A stretch of DNA of 64,000 nucleotides from assembly GCA_020248865.1 (NCBI GenBank), contig JADCGS010000008.1, positions 1 to 64,000 on the forward strand, in the 5' to 3' direction. The position numbers were made by a program, and so were the translations under genes. Within the stretch, counting starts at the first letter, position 1, and each line of letters starts with the position of its first letter. Of this stretch, positions 25,337-36,297 are shown piece by piece. Origin of the DNA: Burkholderiales bacterium. Its GTDB lineage: Bacteria; Pseudomonadota; Gammaproteobacteria; Burkholderiales; Burkholderiaceae_F. The notes beneath the pieces were generated by a model, which had not been told where the DNA came from, did not search any database, and saw only the letters and a list, made by a program, of their open reading frames with translations.

Positions 25337-26884
25337 TCAGCGCGGCGCCAGGTCCGCCTCGACCAGGGCCTCGACCTGCGCCTGCACCAGCGGCCAGAAC
25401 GGGTTGCTGCGCAGGCGGGTGAGTGCGCCGAGGGGAAACTGGAGCGCGCCTTCCTCGCCGCGCAAGGCCAGCGCGCCGAGCGACGGCAGCCCGTGGGCGC
25501 CGCTGCCGGGCAGCACGCCGTAGACCGGATCGTCGGGGCGGAACGGCAGCGCCACGTGGCTCAGCGAGATCACGTCGGGCGGCCAGCGCAGCGGCGCCGG
25601 CAAGGCGGGCGCGGCGGCCGGCCCCTGCGCGGCCACTGCGAGCGTGTCGGCGCTCTCGTTGCCGACGACCGTCAGCCGCCACGGCCGCGGCCGTGCCTGC
25701 AGCGCCTCGCGCCACTGCCGCGGCGCGGGGTCGGCGACCGCCTCCAGGCTGCGATGGCGGTTGACGTCGAACAGCACCATCTCGTGGCGCGCGTCGGGCA
25801 GCCGCGCGAACAGCAGGTCGGCCAGCGGCGCCGCGCCGAGCGTGGCGTCGACCAGCGACTGCCATGCGATCACCGGCGGCAGCGCCGCCAGCCGGCCGCG
25901 CTCGGCGGCCCGGGCCAGTTGCCGCTGCACGAGCTGCGTGGCCGCGTACACCTGGCGCGTCGCGTTGACCGGGAAGGAGTTGAACTTGTACGGGTCGTAC
26001 TCGGGGCCGAGGTCCTGCCACTTCACCTTCTGCAGCCGGGCCACCGGCAGCACCGCCGCCAGATCGAGCAGGTTGGCCAGACCGGCGGTGGGCGCGATGC
26101 GCAGCGCCGGGGCGAACAGGAGCAGGCGCGTGGCCTGCGGCAGTGTCGGATCGTCGAGCGCGGCCAGCGCAAGAGACAGCACGAGCGCGCCGCCGGTGGA
26201 ATAACCGCCCAGATAGAACGGCGCGCCGGCCGGCCGCCGGTCCGCCGCGTCGCGCGCCGCCAGCCGCACCGCAGCCTGCCAGTCCGCCAGTTGCATCCTT
26301 GTCATCATCGAGGGCAAGGTGCCGTGGCCCGGCAGCCGCAGCACGGTGACCTCGATGCCGCGCGCATGCAGCGTCTCGGCCAGCGCCCGCATGGCATAGG
26401 GAGAGTCGGTCAGGCCGTGCACCAGCAGCGCGCTGCCGCGGGCGCCGGCGCCGCCTACCTCGAGGCGGAACGAGCGGTTGTAGGGTGCGCCGCCGGACAG
26501 GCGGGCCGCCGCGCCCTGCGGATCGAAGCGGGTGCCGCGGGCCGGCGCCGCCTGGCGCTGGCGCCACGCCTCGTACTGCGCGAACAGGCCCGCCTCCAGC
26601 GCCCGGTAGCCGGCGAAGTCGAGCGCGGCGTGGCGGTCGGCGTCGAACTCGCCGGGCAGCACGTCGGTGTGCCACGGCGACAGATCCGGCAGCAGCAGCA
26701 CGGCGTAGGCCGCGAAGCCGCCCGCGGTGGCCAGCACCAGCAGCAGCGCGGCCAGCGCGATCCGGCGCAGCCAGCGCAGCGCCGCCGCGGGGCTCGCGCC
26801 GATCGCCTGGCGCAGACGGCTCACTGGACTGGCCGCGCGCTGCGCGCCCGGGGCCTGGCCCTTGGAACGGCCGGGCGTGCTCAT
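25337..26884 (-). CDS. Membrane-anchored alpha/beta hydrolase
   Basis: A 515-residue protein. The first 22 residues (MSTPGRSKGQAPGAQRAASPV) are repeat-derived. A membrane helix (about 40-65) precedes an alpha/beta hydrolase domain with HGLTDSPYAM (oxyanion region) and the nucleophile elbow GGYSTGGALV. A late FDVNRHRSLEAVAD contains a candidate catalytic His. It resembles serine lipases/carboxylesterases; the substrate is unknown. It sits between mvaB and ghrA on the same strand. Confidence 0.75.
   Translation of the reverse strand: MSTPGRSKGQAPGAQRAASPVSRLRQAIGASPAAALRWLRRIALAALLLVLATAGGFAAYAVLLLPDLSPWHTDVLPGEFDADRHAALDFAGYRALEAGLFAQYEAWRQRQAAPARGTRFDPQGAAARLSGGAPYNRSFRLEVGGAGARGSALLVHGLTDSPYAMRALAETLHARGIEVTVLRLPGHGTLPSMMTRMQLADWQAAVRLAARDAADRRPAGAPFYLGGYSTGGALVLSLALAALDDPTLPQATRLLLFAPALRIAPTAGLANLLDLAAVLPVARLQKVKWQDLGPEYDPYKFNSFPVNATRQVYAATQLVQRQLARAAERGRLAALPPVIAWQSLVDATLGAAPLADLLFARLPDARHEMVLFDVNRHRSLEAVADPAPRQWREALQARPRPWRLTVVGNESADTLAVAAQGPAAAPALPAPLRWPPDVISLSHVALPFRPDDPVYGVLPGSGAHGLPSLGALALRGEEGALQFPLGALTRLRSNPFWPLVQAQVEALVEADLAPR
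26819..26884 (-). repeat. Translatable gene-start repeat at the hydrolase
   Basis: On the minus strand this starts with the ATG of the hydrolase gene and is read in frame to SPVS, ending in CCAGTGAGC, as in the reference copy at 20633-20689. Confidence 0.8.
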
Positions 26885-26931
26885 GCTCTGCCGCTCCCAC
26901 TGCGCCTGTCGGAGCGGGCAGAAAATCGACT

Positions 26932-27036
26932 GCGCGGCCCCGTCTCGCGGCTGCGCTGCCCGCCGTACCCCTGCGTTCGGGTCTGCTGCCCGGCGCGACC
27001 GCGGGCCGCTCGCGACGATGTCTTCACGGGCGCTCA
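26932..27036 (-). repeat. Gene-end repeat, copy 2
   Basis: On the minus strand the repeat starts with TGAGCGCC, the TGA being the stop of ghrA, and runs through TCGCGAGC, GCGCCGGGCAGC and GTACGGCGGGCAGCGCAG to GGGGCCGCGC. It matches copies at 5197-5300 and 53819-53921. Confidence 0.8.
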
Positions 27037-28014
27037 GTAGCCGCGTGCGAAGTCGACCACGCCGCCCAGGGGCGCGCCGCGCTGCCAGGCCGCCAGCTTG
27101 TCGGCGATCTGCGCGACCGCCGGCTCCAGCTCCGTGACCGCCGATACGTGCGGCGTCACCAGCACGCGCGGATGGCGCCAGTAGCCGTGCTCCGGCGGCA
27201 GCGGCTCGGTGGCAAAGACGTCGAGCGTGGCGGCGCCGAGCTGGCCGCAGTCGAGCAGGTGCAGCACCTCGGCGTCGACCAGGTGGGCGCCGCGGCCCAC
27301 GTTGACGAGGTGCGCCCCCGGCGCCAGCCGCGACAGGGCGCGCGCACCGAGCAGGCCGACGGTCGCAGGCGTGAGCGGCAGCACGCCGACCAGCACGTTC
27401 AGCCCGGCGAGGAAGTCGCCGAAGGCGCCGTCGAGGTCCAGCGCGCCGTGCCGGCAGTCGATGCCGGCGAGCGTGCGCGCGCTGCGCGCAAAGCCGCGCA
27501 CCGCAAAGCCGCTGTCGCGCAGGCGCGCGGCGATCGCGCCGCCGATCACGCCCAGGCCCAGCACGCCGACCACCACCGCGCTCTTGTCGGCCAGCGGCAG
27601 CGGCGTCCACTCGGCCGCGCGTTGCTGCTGCGCGTAGCGGTCCAGCCCGCGGTACACGCGCAGCACCGCGGCCAGCACGTACTCGGCCAGCGCGGCGGCC
27701 ATGCCGGCGTCCTCCAGCCGCACCAGGGTGGCCCCGCGCGGCAGGTTGGGCAGGGCCAGCAGCGCATCGACGCCGGCGCCGAGGTTGAAGATGAGCTGCA
27801 GCGCAGGCTGCTCGTCGAACAGCGCGGCGGGCGGCTTCCAGACGACGGCCACCTCGGCCGGCGGCACGCCGGCCCGTGCGTTGCGGTCGCCGGCATCGCG
27901 AAAGTCGAGGCTCGCCTCCAGACGGCGCGCGGCAAAGGCGCGCTCCAGCGCCGCCAGCCACTGGGGCGCGGCCGCCTCGCGCGCGCACAGGACCACGCGG
28001 GGGGCGCGCGCCAT
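27034..28014 (-). CDS. ghrA: D-2-hydroxyacid dehydrogenase (GhrA-like glyoxylate/hydroxypyruvate reductase)
   Basis: An NAD(P)-dependent reductase of 326 residues. The Rossmann motif GVLGLGVIGGAIA lies near residues 148-160. The substrate-side motifs NLGAGVDAL, NVGRGAHLVD and the catalytic His in TPHVSAVTE are present. The family reduces glyoxylate or hydroxypyruvate. The start lies two bases after the mccA stop, implying a joint transcript and coupled translation. It is not a standard member of liu clusters. The stop TGA is the first triplet of a repeat. Confidence 0.85.
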   Translation of the reverse strand: MARAPRVVLCAREAAAPQWLAALERAFAARRLEASLDFRDAGDRNARAGVPPAEVAVVWKPPAALFDEQPALQLIFNLGAGVDALLALPNLPRGATLVRLEDAGMAAALAEYVLAAVLRVYRGLDRYAQQQRAAEWTPLPLADKSAVVVGVLGLGVIGGAIAARLRDSGFAVRGFARSARTLAGIDCRHGALDLDGAFGDFLAGLNVLVGVLPLTPATVGLLGARALSRLAPGAHLVNVGRGAHLVDAEVLHLLDCGQLGAATLDVFATEPLPPEHGYWRHPRVLVTPHVSAVTELEPAVAQIADKLAAWQRGAPLGGVVDFARGY

Positions 28015-28016
28015 CG

Positions 28017-30071
<2,055 letters not shown>

Positions 30072-30074
30072 CGG

Positions 30075-30182
30075 TCACTCCGCGGTGAGATCGCCGCGCG
30101 CTGCGCGCGCCGGCACCATGAGGCTCGCTGCGGCAAGCCGCCGCTCGGCACCGCGGTTGGCGATCAGGATCTTGCTGAACAT
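30075..30182 (-). CDS. Upstream mini-ORF 2, duplicate of the mccA start
   Basis: A 35-residue frame, MFSKILIANRGAERRLAAAS and a Pro/Ala-rich tail, with the same start region as mccA. It ends at TGA three bases before the mccA ATG, so ribosomes could re-initiate there. It is probably not a functional protein but a translated leader. Confidence 0.45.
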   Translation of the reverse strand: MFSKILIANRGAERRLAAASLMVPARAARGDLTAE

Positions 30183-30185
30183 CGG

Positions 30186-30293
30186 TCACTCCGCGGTCAG
30201 AGCGCTGGGCGCTGCGCGCGCCGGCAGCATGAGGCTCGCTGCGGCAAGCCGCCGCTCGGCACCGCGGTTGGCGATCAGGATCTTGCTGAACAT
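30186..30293 (-). CDS. Upstream mini-ORF 1, duplicate of the mccA start
   Basis: A 35-residue frame equal to mini-ORF 2 over the first 20 residues and ending PSALTAE. It stops three bases before the ATG of mini-ORF 2. See the 111-bp triplication. Confidence 0.45.
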   Translation of the reverse strand: MFSKILIANRGAERRLAAASLMLPARAAPSALTAE

Positions 30294-30466
30294 CGGTCAC
30301 TCCGCGGTGAGATCGCTGGGCGCTGCGCGCGCCGGCACCATGAGGCTCGCTGCGGCCGGACCGGCCGCGCCAACTGCCGACGGATACCGCCGCAACAAGC
30401 CGGGCCGGGTAGCCCGGGCGACCCGCCGGGCGGCATTGAACGAGTCGGTCGTCATGCGGCGGGCTC

Positions 30467-30627
30467 AGAGGGTGAGAGGCAATCCGGCGTGCCCGAGGGG
30501 GCTGCCCAAAGCGCTCCAATCTAGGCGCAAAGCGCAGCCGTAGCTCGGGCTACGGCGAGCATTTGCAACGACGAGTGGGGCGCTTTGGGCAGTCAAAGCG
30601 GGCATGTTGGATTGCCTCTCACCCTCT
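30467..30627. repeat. Large palindromic element between the hydratase gene and mccA
   Basis: Outer arms of 19 bp (30467-30485 against 30609-30627), inner arms CTGCCCAAAGCGC/GCGCTTTGGGCAG (about 30502-30514 and 30579-30591) and a central hairpin CCGTAGC/GCTACGG (about 30538-30555) make a nested ~160-bp structure. On the minus strand it begins at the TGA stop of the enoyl-CoA hydratase gene. It could end or stabilise the upstream transcript. Confidence 0.85.
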
Positions 30628-31490
30628 CAGGCGGCCGGATCGTCATCGTCGTCCGCCGCGCCGTCGTCCTGCGCGGCGCGCAGCTGCGCCTGCTCGGCCT
30701 CGAACTCGGCCGCCCAGCGCGGCTTGCGCTTGGCGAGGAAGGCCGCCACGCCCTCGCGGCCGTCCGGCGCGGCGCGCGCCTGCGCGATCACCTGCGCAGT
30801 GTGGGCCAGCAGCGCGTCGTCCAGCGGGCGCTGCGCCACCTCGCGCACGAGCTGCTTGGTGGTGGCCACTGCGCTGCCGCTGGTGACCATCAGCGCGCCC
30901 AGCAGCGTGTTGATCTTGACGTCCAGCTCGTCGGGCGCGGCCAGCTCGTGCACCAGGCCGACGCGGAACGCCTCCGAAGCGTCGAACTTCTCCGCCGTCA
31001 CCATGTAGCGCCGCGCCTGGCGCGCGCCCATGGCGGCCACCACGTAGGGGCTGATGGTCGCCGGCACCAGGCCCAGCCGGGTCTCGCTCAGGCAGAACTC
31101 GGCCGCCAGCGAGGCCACGGCGATGTCGCAGGCCGCCACCAGCCCGACGCCGCCGGCGTAGGCGTCGCCGTGGACGCGCGCGACCACCGGCTTGGGGCAG
31201 TCGTGGATCGTGCGCAGCAGGGTGGCGAGTTTCAGCGCGTCGGCGTGGTTCTCCTCGGGCGAGTAGCCGCTCATGCGGCGCATCCACTCGAGGTCGGCGC
31301 CGGCGCAGAAGGCCGGACCCTGCGCCGCCAGCACGACGGCGCGCACGCCGTCGTCCGCACCCAGGCGCTCGAAGCTTGCGGTGAGCTCGGCGATCACGGT
31401 GTCGTTGAAGGCGTTGCGCACCTGCGGGCGCGCCAGCCAGACCACGGCCACGCGGTGGGCGATCTGGATTTCGAGTGTGGTCGGGTTCAT
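30627..31490 (-). CDS. liuC: Methylglutaconyl-CoA hydratase-like enoyl-CoA hydratase
   Basis: A crotonase-family protein of 287 residues. The oxyanion-hole segments FCAGADLEWMRRM and GDAYAGGVGLVAACD are typical, the former matching methylglutaconyl-CoA hydratases (LiuC), which make HMG-CoA in leucine breakdown. The C-terminal tail of Asp residues (GAADDDDDPAA) is unusual. The ATG overlaps the end of the dienelactone hydrolase-like gene (ATGA). The stop is fused to a palindromic element. Confidence 0.88.
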   Translation of the reverse strand: MNPTTLEIQIAHRVAVVWLARPQVRNAFNDTVIAELTASFERLGADDGVRAVVLAAQGPAFCAGADLEWMRRMSGYSPEENHADALKLATLLRTIHDCPKPVVARVHGDAYAGGVGLVAACDIAVASLAAEFCLSETRLGLVPATISPYVVAAMGARQARRYMVTAEKFDASEAFRVGLVHELAAPDELDVKINTLLGALMVTSGSAVATTKQLVREVAQRPLDDALLAHTAQVIAQARAAPDGREGVAAFLAKRKPRWAAEFEAEQAQLRAAQDDGAADDDDDPAA

Positions 31491-32341
31491 GGGGAGCTGC
31501 GACCGATGGCGGTCACGCGGGTGATGAAGCGGTCAAACTCGGCGAGCGCGGCGGCGCGCGCCTCGGGCTGGCCGCCGACGTGTACGCCGGCAGGGTTGAC
31601 GCCGTTGGGCACGTCGGCGCGCAAGCGCACCGGCCGCGCGCTGTCGAAGCCGTGGTAGGCGTCGGGGTACACGCGCAGCGTGAGATCGGCCTGCGGCTGC
31701 GCCTGACTCACCCGCTCGGCCAGCGCGATGCAACGGCCGGGCGGGGTCCAGTCGTCCTTCTCGCCCAGCAGCAGCAGCAGCGGCGTGTCGAGGCGGAACG
31801 GCTGCTGCAGCGTGGCACGGCAGCCGGGATAAAAGGCAATGGCGCCGGCCAGCGGCGCAGCGTGCGGCGCGCGCGCCGCGTTGATGGCGGTGAGCAGCGT
31901 CATCGCGCCGTGCGACCAGCCGAGCAGGACGATGCGCTGCGGATCGACCTCGCTGCGCGTCTGCAGCCAGCGCACCGCGGCGATGGCGTCCTGCCGGCGC
32001 GTCTCCACGGTGATGCTGCGATCGCCATGTTTGACCGAGCAGATCTGCCGCGCCCCGCGCGGCGTGAAGCTGTCGGTCAGCAGCACGTGCACGCCGGCGG
32101 CGTGCAGGCGCGCGGCGTACTCGGGGTAGCGCGCATCCAGGGTGCGGCCGTCGCGGTTGTACAGGCCGCCGCAGCCGTGCAGCGCCAGCACCGCCGGCCC
32201 GGTGCCGCCGCCGGGCGCCGGCAGCCAGTGGGCCGCGATCACGGTACCGTCGAGCGAGGTGATCGGCACCGGCTCGGCGCGCAGCGGGCCGGCAAGCGCC
32301 GTCGCGGCGGCCAGTGCCGCCAGGAGCCGCACCCGGCTCAC
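31487..32341 (-). CDS. Exported dienelactone hydrolase-like alpha/beta hydrolase
   Basis: A 284-residue protein starting GTG with overlap to the acyl-CoA dehydrogenase stop (GTGA). A signal peptide (LLAALAAATALAGPLRA) leads it to the periplasm. The nucleophile elbow is GWSHGAM (Ser rather than the Cys of true dienelactone hydrolase), with LALHGCGGLYNRDGRT as oxyanion loop and DAYHGFDSARP containing the candidate His. A secreted hydrolase inside a CoA-catabolic operon is unexpected. Substrate unknown. Confidence 0.8.
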   Translation of the reverse strand: MSRVRLLAALAAATALAGPLRAEPVPITSLDGTVIAAHWLPAPGGGTGPAVLALHGCGGLYNRDGRTLDARYPEYAARLHAAGVHVLLTDSFTPRGARQICSVKHGDRSITVETRRQDAIAAVRWLQTRSEVDPQRIVLLGWSHGAMTLLTAINAARAPHAAPLAGAIAFYPGCRATLQQPFRLDTPLLLLLGEKDDWTPPGRCIALAERVSQAQPQADLTLRVYPDAYHGFDSARPVRLRADVPNGVNPAGVHVGGQPEARAAALAEFDRFITRVTAIGRSSP

Positions 32342-33504
32342 GCGTCGCCCCGCCAGCGCTTGGCCACCTCTTCCAGCATGACCTCGGTGGCGCCGCCGCC
32401 GATGGCCAGCACGCGCGCATCGCGCACCAGCCGCTCGATCGGCGTCTCGCGCATGTAGCCCATGCCGCCGTGGAACTGCTGGCAGGCGTACATCACTTCG
32501 TTGACCAGCTCGCCGGTCAGCGCCTTGAGCATGGAGACCTCGCGCACCCCGTCGGCGCCGGCATCGACCTGCACCGCGCACTGATACAAGAGGGCGCGCG
32601 CCGCCTCCACGCGCGCCGCCAGCATCGACAGCGTCTGACGGATCGTCTGCTTGTCCCACAGCGGGGCGCCGAAGGCGCGGCGGTCGTTGACGTAGCGATA
32701 GGTCAGATCGAGCGCGGTCAGGCAGTGGCCGATGGCCATGCTGCCGAGTGCAATCCGCTCGACCTGGAAGTTTTTCATGATCGCGTAGAAGCCGGCGTTC
32801 TCCTCGCCCAGCCGGTTGGCCGCCGGCACCCGGCAGTTCTCGAACACCAGCTCGGCGGTGTCGGAGGCCAGCCAGCCCTGCTTGTTCAGCGCCCGGCCCA
32901 CCCGCAGGCCCGGCGTGTTGCGCTCGACGGCAAAGATCGAGATGCCGCGCGAGCCCTTGGCGTTAGGGTCGGTCTTTGCGGCGACGAACAGCAGGTCGGC
33001 CAGCACGCCGTTGGTGATGTAGAGCTTGCTGCCGTTGAGGACGTAGTGGTCGCCGCCGCCGTCCGTCTGCCGCACGGCGCGCGTGCGGATGGCCGCGACG
33101 TCGGAGCCGGCGTCGGGCTCGCTCACCGCCACCGCCGTGATGCACTCGCCGCGGCAGATGGCCGGCAGCCAGCGCGCCTTCTGCTCGGCCGTGCCGGCGT
33201 TGACCAGATGGGGGCTGGCCATGTCGGTGTGCACGAGCACGGTGATGATGGCCCCGCCGCTGGTGGCGCGCGACAGCGCTTCCTGCCACACCACGTTGGT
33301 CAGCATGTCGGCGCCGCCGCCGCCGTGCTCGGCCGGATGCATCAGCCCGAGCCAGCCGAGCGCACCCATCTTGCGCAGCAGCTCGCGCGGCGTGCTGCCG
33401 GCCTCGTCCCAGGCCAGCGCGTGCGGCTCGATCTCGGCGGCAATGAAGCGCGCCACCTGGCGGCGCAGGTCGTCGTGTTCGGGGCGGTCGAAGATCGTGG
33501 TCAT
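32338..33504 (-). CDS. Acyl-CoA dehydrogenase
   Basis: A 388-residue FAD enzyme. Signatures ITAVAVSEPDAGSDVAAIRT, LNGSKLYITNGVLADL and the C-terminal QQFHGGMGYMRETPIERLVRDARVLAIGGGATEV are clear. By position it should oxidise isovaleryl-CoA, but the N-terminus does not look like classical LiuA and is nearer to citronellyl-CoA-type or general acyl-CoA dehydrogenases. It follows mccB by five bases and overlaps the next gene. Confidence 0.9.
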   Translation of the reverse strand: MTTIFDRPEHDDLRRQVARFIAAEIEPHALAWDEAGSTPRELLRKMGALGWLGLMHPAEHGGGGADMLTNVVWQEALSRATSGGAIITVLVHTDMASPHLVNAGTAEQKARWLPAICRGECITAVAVSEPDAGSDVAAIRTRAVRQTDGGGDHYVLNGSKLYITNGVLADLLFVAAKTDPNAKGSRGISIFAVERNTPGLRVGRALNKQGWLASDTAELVFENCRVPAANRLGEENAGFYAIMKNFQVERIALGSMAIGHCLTALDLTYRYVNDRRAFGAPLWDKQTIRQTLSMLAARVEAARALLYQCAVQVDAGADGVREVSMLKALTGELVNEVMYACQQFHGGMGYMRETPIERLVRDARVLAIGGGATEVMLEEVAKRWRGDA

Positions 33505-33508
33505 CAGA

Positions 33509-35128
33509 CTACATCCGGAACACGCCGAACTTGGTCTCGGGGATCGGCGCGTTCAGCGCCGCCGAGATCGCCAGCGCCAGCGTGGCGCGGGTGTCCAGCG
33601 GGTCGATCACGCCGTCGTCCCACAGCCGCGCGCTGGCGTAGTACGGGTGGCCCTGGTGCTCGTACTGGGCGAGGATGGGCGCCTTGAACTGCGCCTCTTC
33701 CTCGGCGCTCCAGGCGCCGCCCTTGGCTTCGATGCCGTCGCGCCGGACCGTGGCCAGCACGCTGGCGGCCTGCTCGCCGCCCATCACGCTGATGCGCGCG
33801 TTGGGCCACATCCAGAGGAAGCGCGGCCCGAAGGCGCGGCCGCACATGCCGTAGTTGCCGGCCCCGAACGACCCGCCGATGATCACCGTGAACTTGGGCA
33901 CCTGCGCGCAGCTCACCGCCGTGACCATCTTGGCGCCGTGGCGCGCGATGCCCTCGTTCTCGTACTTGCGGCCGACCATGAAGCCGGAGATGTTCTGCAG
34001 GAACACCAGCGGGATGCGGCGCTGGCAGCACAGCTCGATGAAGTGCGCGCCCTTCTGCGCGCTCTCCGAGAACAGGATGCCGTTGTTGGCGATGATGCCC
34101 ACCGGCATGCCCTCGATCCAGGCAAACCCCGTGACCAACGTGCTGCCAAATCGTGCCTTCCACTCGTCGAACTCCGAGCCGTCCACGATGCGCGCGATCA
34201 CCTCGCGCACGTCGTAAGGCTTGCGCGTGTCCATCGGGATCACGCCGTACAGCTCGGCCGGGTCGTGCCGGGGCGGGCGCGGCGTGCGCAGCGCCAGCGG
34301 CGCCGGCTTGACGTAGTTGGTGGTGGCCAGGATGCGGCGCGCCAGCGCCAGCGCGTGCGCGTCGTTGTGCGCCAGATGGTCGGCCACGCCCGAAAGGCGC
34401 GTGTGCACGTCGCCGCCGCCCAGGTCCTCGGCGCTGACCACCTCGCCGGTGGCCGCCTTCACCAGCGGCGGGCCACCGAGGAAAATGGTGCCCTGGCTCT
34501 TCACGATGATCGACTCGTCGCTCATCGCCGGCACGTAGGCGCCGCCGGCGGTGCACGAGCCCATCACCACTGCAATCTGCGGGATGCCCAGCGCCGACAG
34601 CGTGGCCTGGTTGTAGAAGATGCGGCCAAAGTGCTCGCGGTCCGGGAATACGTCGTCCTGGTTGGGCAGGTTGGCGCCGCCCGAGTCCACCAGGTAGATG
34701 CAGGGCAGCCGGTTCTCGCGCGCGACTTCCTGCGCCCGCAGGTGCTTCTTGACCGTCATCGGGTAGTAGGTGCCGCCCTTGACGGTGGCGTCGTTGCACA
34801 CGATCACGCACTCGCGACCCGCTACGCGGCCCACGCCGGTGATGAGGCCGGCGCAGGGCGCCTCGTCCCGGTACATGCCCCAGGCGGCCAGTTGCGACAG
34901 CTCCAGGAAGGGGGTGCCGGGGTCGAGCAGCATCTGCACGCGGTCGCGCGGCAGGAGCTTGCCGCGCGCCAGGTGCTTGGCGCGCGCCTCCTGACTCTTG
35001 GCGTCGCCGCCGCCGATGGCGATGGCGTCGATCTTGGCCTTCAGGTCCGCGACCAGCGCGCGCATGTGCTCGCTGCTGGCACGAAAGTCGTCGGCGCGGG
35101 GGTTGAGCTTGGACGGCAGGACGGTCAT
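33509..35128 (-). CDS. mccB: 3-methylcrotonyl-CoA carboxylase carboxyltransferase subunit
   Basis: The 539-residue beta subunit has carboxyltransferase halves with [19 protein letters not shown] and [19 protein letters not shown] (N half), and [20 protein letters not shown] and [19 protein letters not shown] (C half). Loops of this type bind acyl-CoA and carboxybiotin. It is the first gene of the cluster mccB-acd-hydrolase-liuC-(palindrome)-mccA-ghrA. MCC rather than geranyl-CoA carboxylase is favoured by liuC and mvaB nearby. Confidence 0.92.
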   Translation of the reverse strand: MTVLPSKLNPRADDFRASSEHMRALVADLKAKIDAIAIGGGDAKSQEARAKHLARGKLLPRDRVQMLLDPGTPFLELSQLAAWGMYRDEAPCAGLITGVGRVAGRECVIVCNDATVKGGTYYPMTVKKHLRAQEVARENRLPCIYLVDSGGANLPNQDDVFPDREHFGRIFYNQATLSALGIPQIAVVMGSCTAGGAYVPAMSDESIIVKSQGTIFLGGPPLVKAATGEVVSAEDLGGGDVHTRLSGVADHLAHNDAHALALARRILATTNYVKPAPLALRTPRPPRHDPAELYGVIPMDTRKPYDVREVIARIVDGSEFDEWKARFGSTLVTGFAWIEGMPVGIIANNGILFSESAQKGAHFIELCCQRRIPLVFLQNISGFMVGRKYENEGIARHGAKMVTAVSCAQVPKFTVIIGGSFGAGNYGMCGRAFGPRFLWMWPNARISVMGGEQAASVLATVRRDGIEAKGGAWSAEEEAQFKAPILAQYEHQGHPYYASARLWDDGVIDPLDTRATLALAISAALNAPIPETKFGVFRM

Positions 35129-35315
35129 CGGGGGCGGTGCGGTCCGGCGGCGGCGAGGCACCGCCCGGTCGGCAATCTCGAGAAGTTCGCCATGGTAGAG
35201 GCAGATGGCGGCATTCGGCCGGTGCGGCCTCTGCGGCCGGTGGCGGCGCCCGGCGCTGCCTTGCCGTGCGCCGCGCATCGGGCAGCCGGGCGGGCGCCCG
35301 CGGGGCGTGCCGCGC

Positions 35316-35756
35316 CTAATGCGTGGTCGAGCGCGAGAAGAGCTGGATCACCACCGTGCCGACGAGGATGAGCCCAATGCCGGCCAGCTCGCCCGCGCCG
35401 AGCGCCTGGTCGAACACGACCCAGCCGATCAGCGCGATCAGCGCGATGCCCACCCCCGACCAGACAGCGTAGGCGATGCTGACCGGAATGACCTGCAGCG
35501 CGCGCGTCAGCGCGATGAAGCAGACGAGATAGGACAGGCCAACCAGGACCAGCGGCTGCCAGCGGGTGAAGCCATGGGTCGCCGACAGCGCCGAGGTGCC
35601 GGTGACGCCGGCGACGATCGCCAGTGCCAGGAACAGGTAGGCCGTCCAGCGCCGGCGCAGCAGGCGCCGGGCGTGCAGCTCTTCCTCGATGCGCGCGCCG
35701 GCGGTGGCGGCCAGGTCGGCGAACGCCTCGTGCGGCCGTGGCTCCACCGCGAACAT
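35316..35756 (-). CDS. SMR-family protein lacking the conserved Glu
   Basis: A 146-residue protein with an added ~36-residue cytoplasmic N-terminus followed by four membrane helices. It is highly EmrE-like ([28 protein letters not shown]-terminal LFSRSTTH). The essential Glu14 of EmrE (AEVIGTS) is replaced by Gly: the segment reads [14 protein letters not shown]. It is encoded 44 bp after a canonical SMR gene. A heterodimer with that partner is the likely form. Confidence 0.8.
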   Translation of the reverse strand: MFAVEPRPHEAFADLAATAGARIEEELHARRLLRRRWTAYLFLALAIVAGVTGTSALSATHGFTRWQPLVLVGLSYLVCFIALTRALQVIPVSIAYAVWSGVGIALIALIGWVVFDQALGAGELAGIGLILVGTVVIQLFSRSTTH

Positions 35757-35800
35757 CGGTTCCGACGGCGGCGGCGCTTCTGCTGGTGGGGGGGCAGACT

Positions 35801-36127
35801 TCAAGCGTGACCGTTGGAGAAGACCTGGATCACGACCACGCCGGCCACGATCAGCAGGATGCCGGCCAGCGCCGGCGCATCGAGCTTCTGCTTGAACACC
35901 AGCCAGCCGATCAGCGTGATCAGCGCCACGCCCGCGCCGGACCAGATCGCGTAGGCCACGCCCACCGGGATGCTGCGCAGCGACAGCGACAGGAAGTAGA
36001 ACGCTACGCCGTAGCCCGCCACCACCACCAGCGACGGCCACAGGCGCGTGAAGCCGTGGGTGGCCTTCAGGGCGGAGGTGCCGATCACCTCGGCCAGGAT
36101 CGCGATGGCCAGGTACAGGTAGGGCAT
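35801..36127 (-). CDS. SMR-family multidrug/quaternary ammonium transporter
   Basis: A 108-residue four-helix transporter. The EmrE motifs [20 protein letters not shown] (with the conserved Glu13) and [18 protein letters not shown] are intact. SMR proteins exchange protons for lipophilic cations, polyamines or guanidinium as antiparallel dimers. The partner gene at 35316-35756 lacks the Glu. The ligand is not predictable. Confidence 0.88.
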   Translation of the reverse strand: MPYLYLAIAILAEVIGTSALKATHGFTRLWPSLVVVAGYGVAFYFLSLSLRSIPVGVAYAIWSGAGVALITLIGWLVFKQKLDAPALAGILLIVAGVVVIQVFSNGHA

Positions 36128-36297
36128 TGAAGCGGGGGGCGAACGGGGGTCGGGCGGGAGAGGGTCAGCGCAGTCGCAAGCCTAGCCGAACCGGCTGCCA
36201 CGCCGCGCCGGGCTGGGCGCGGCAGCGGCCGGTCGTGCCGCGCCTTCTTCGCGGCAGCACGGCAGGCGGCTCCGTCCGGGACTGGCGGCCTTCACCT

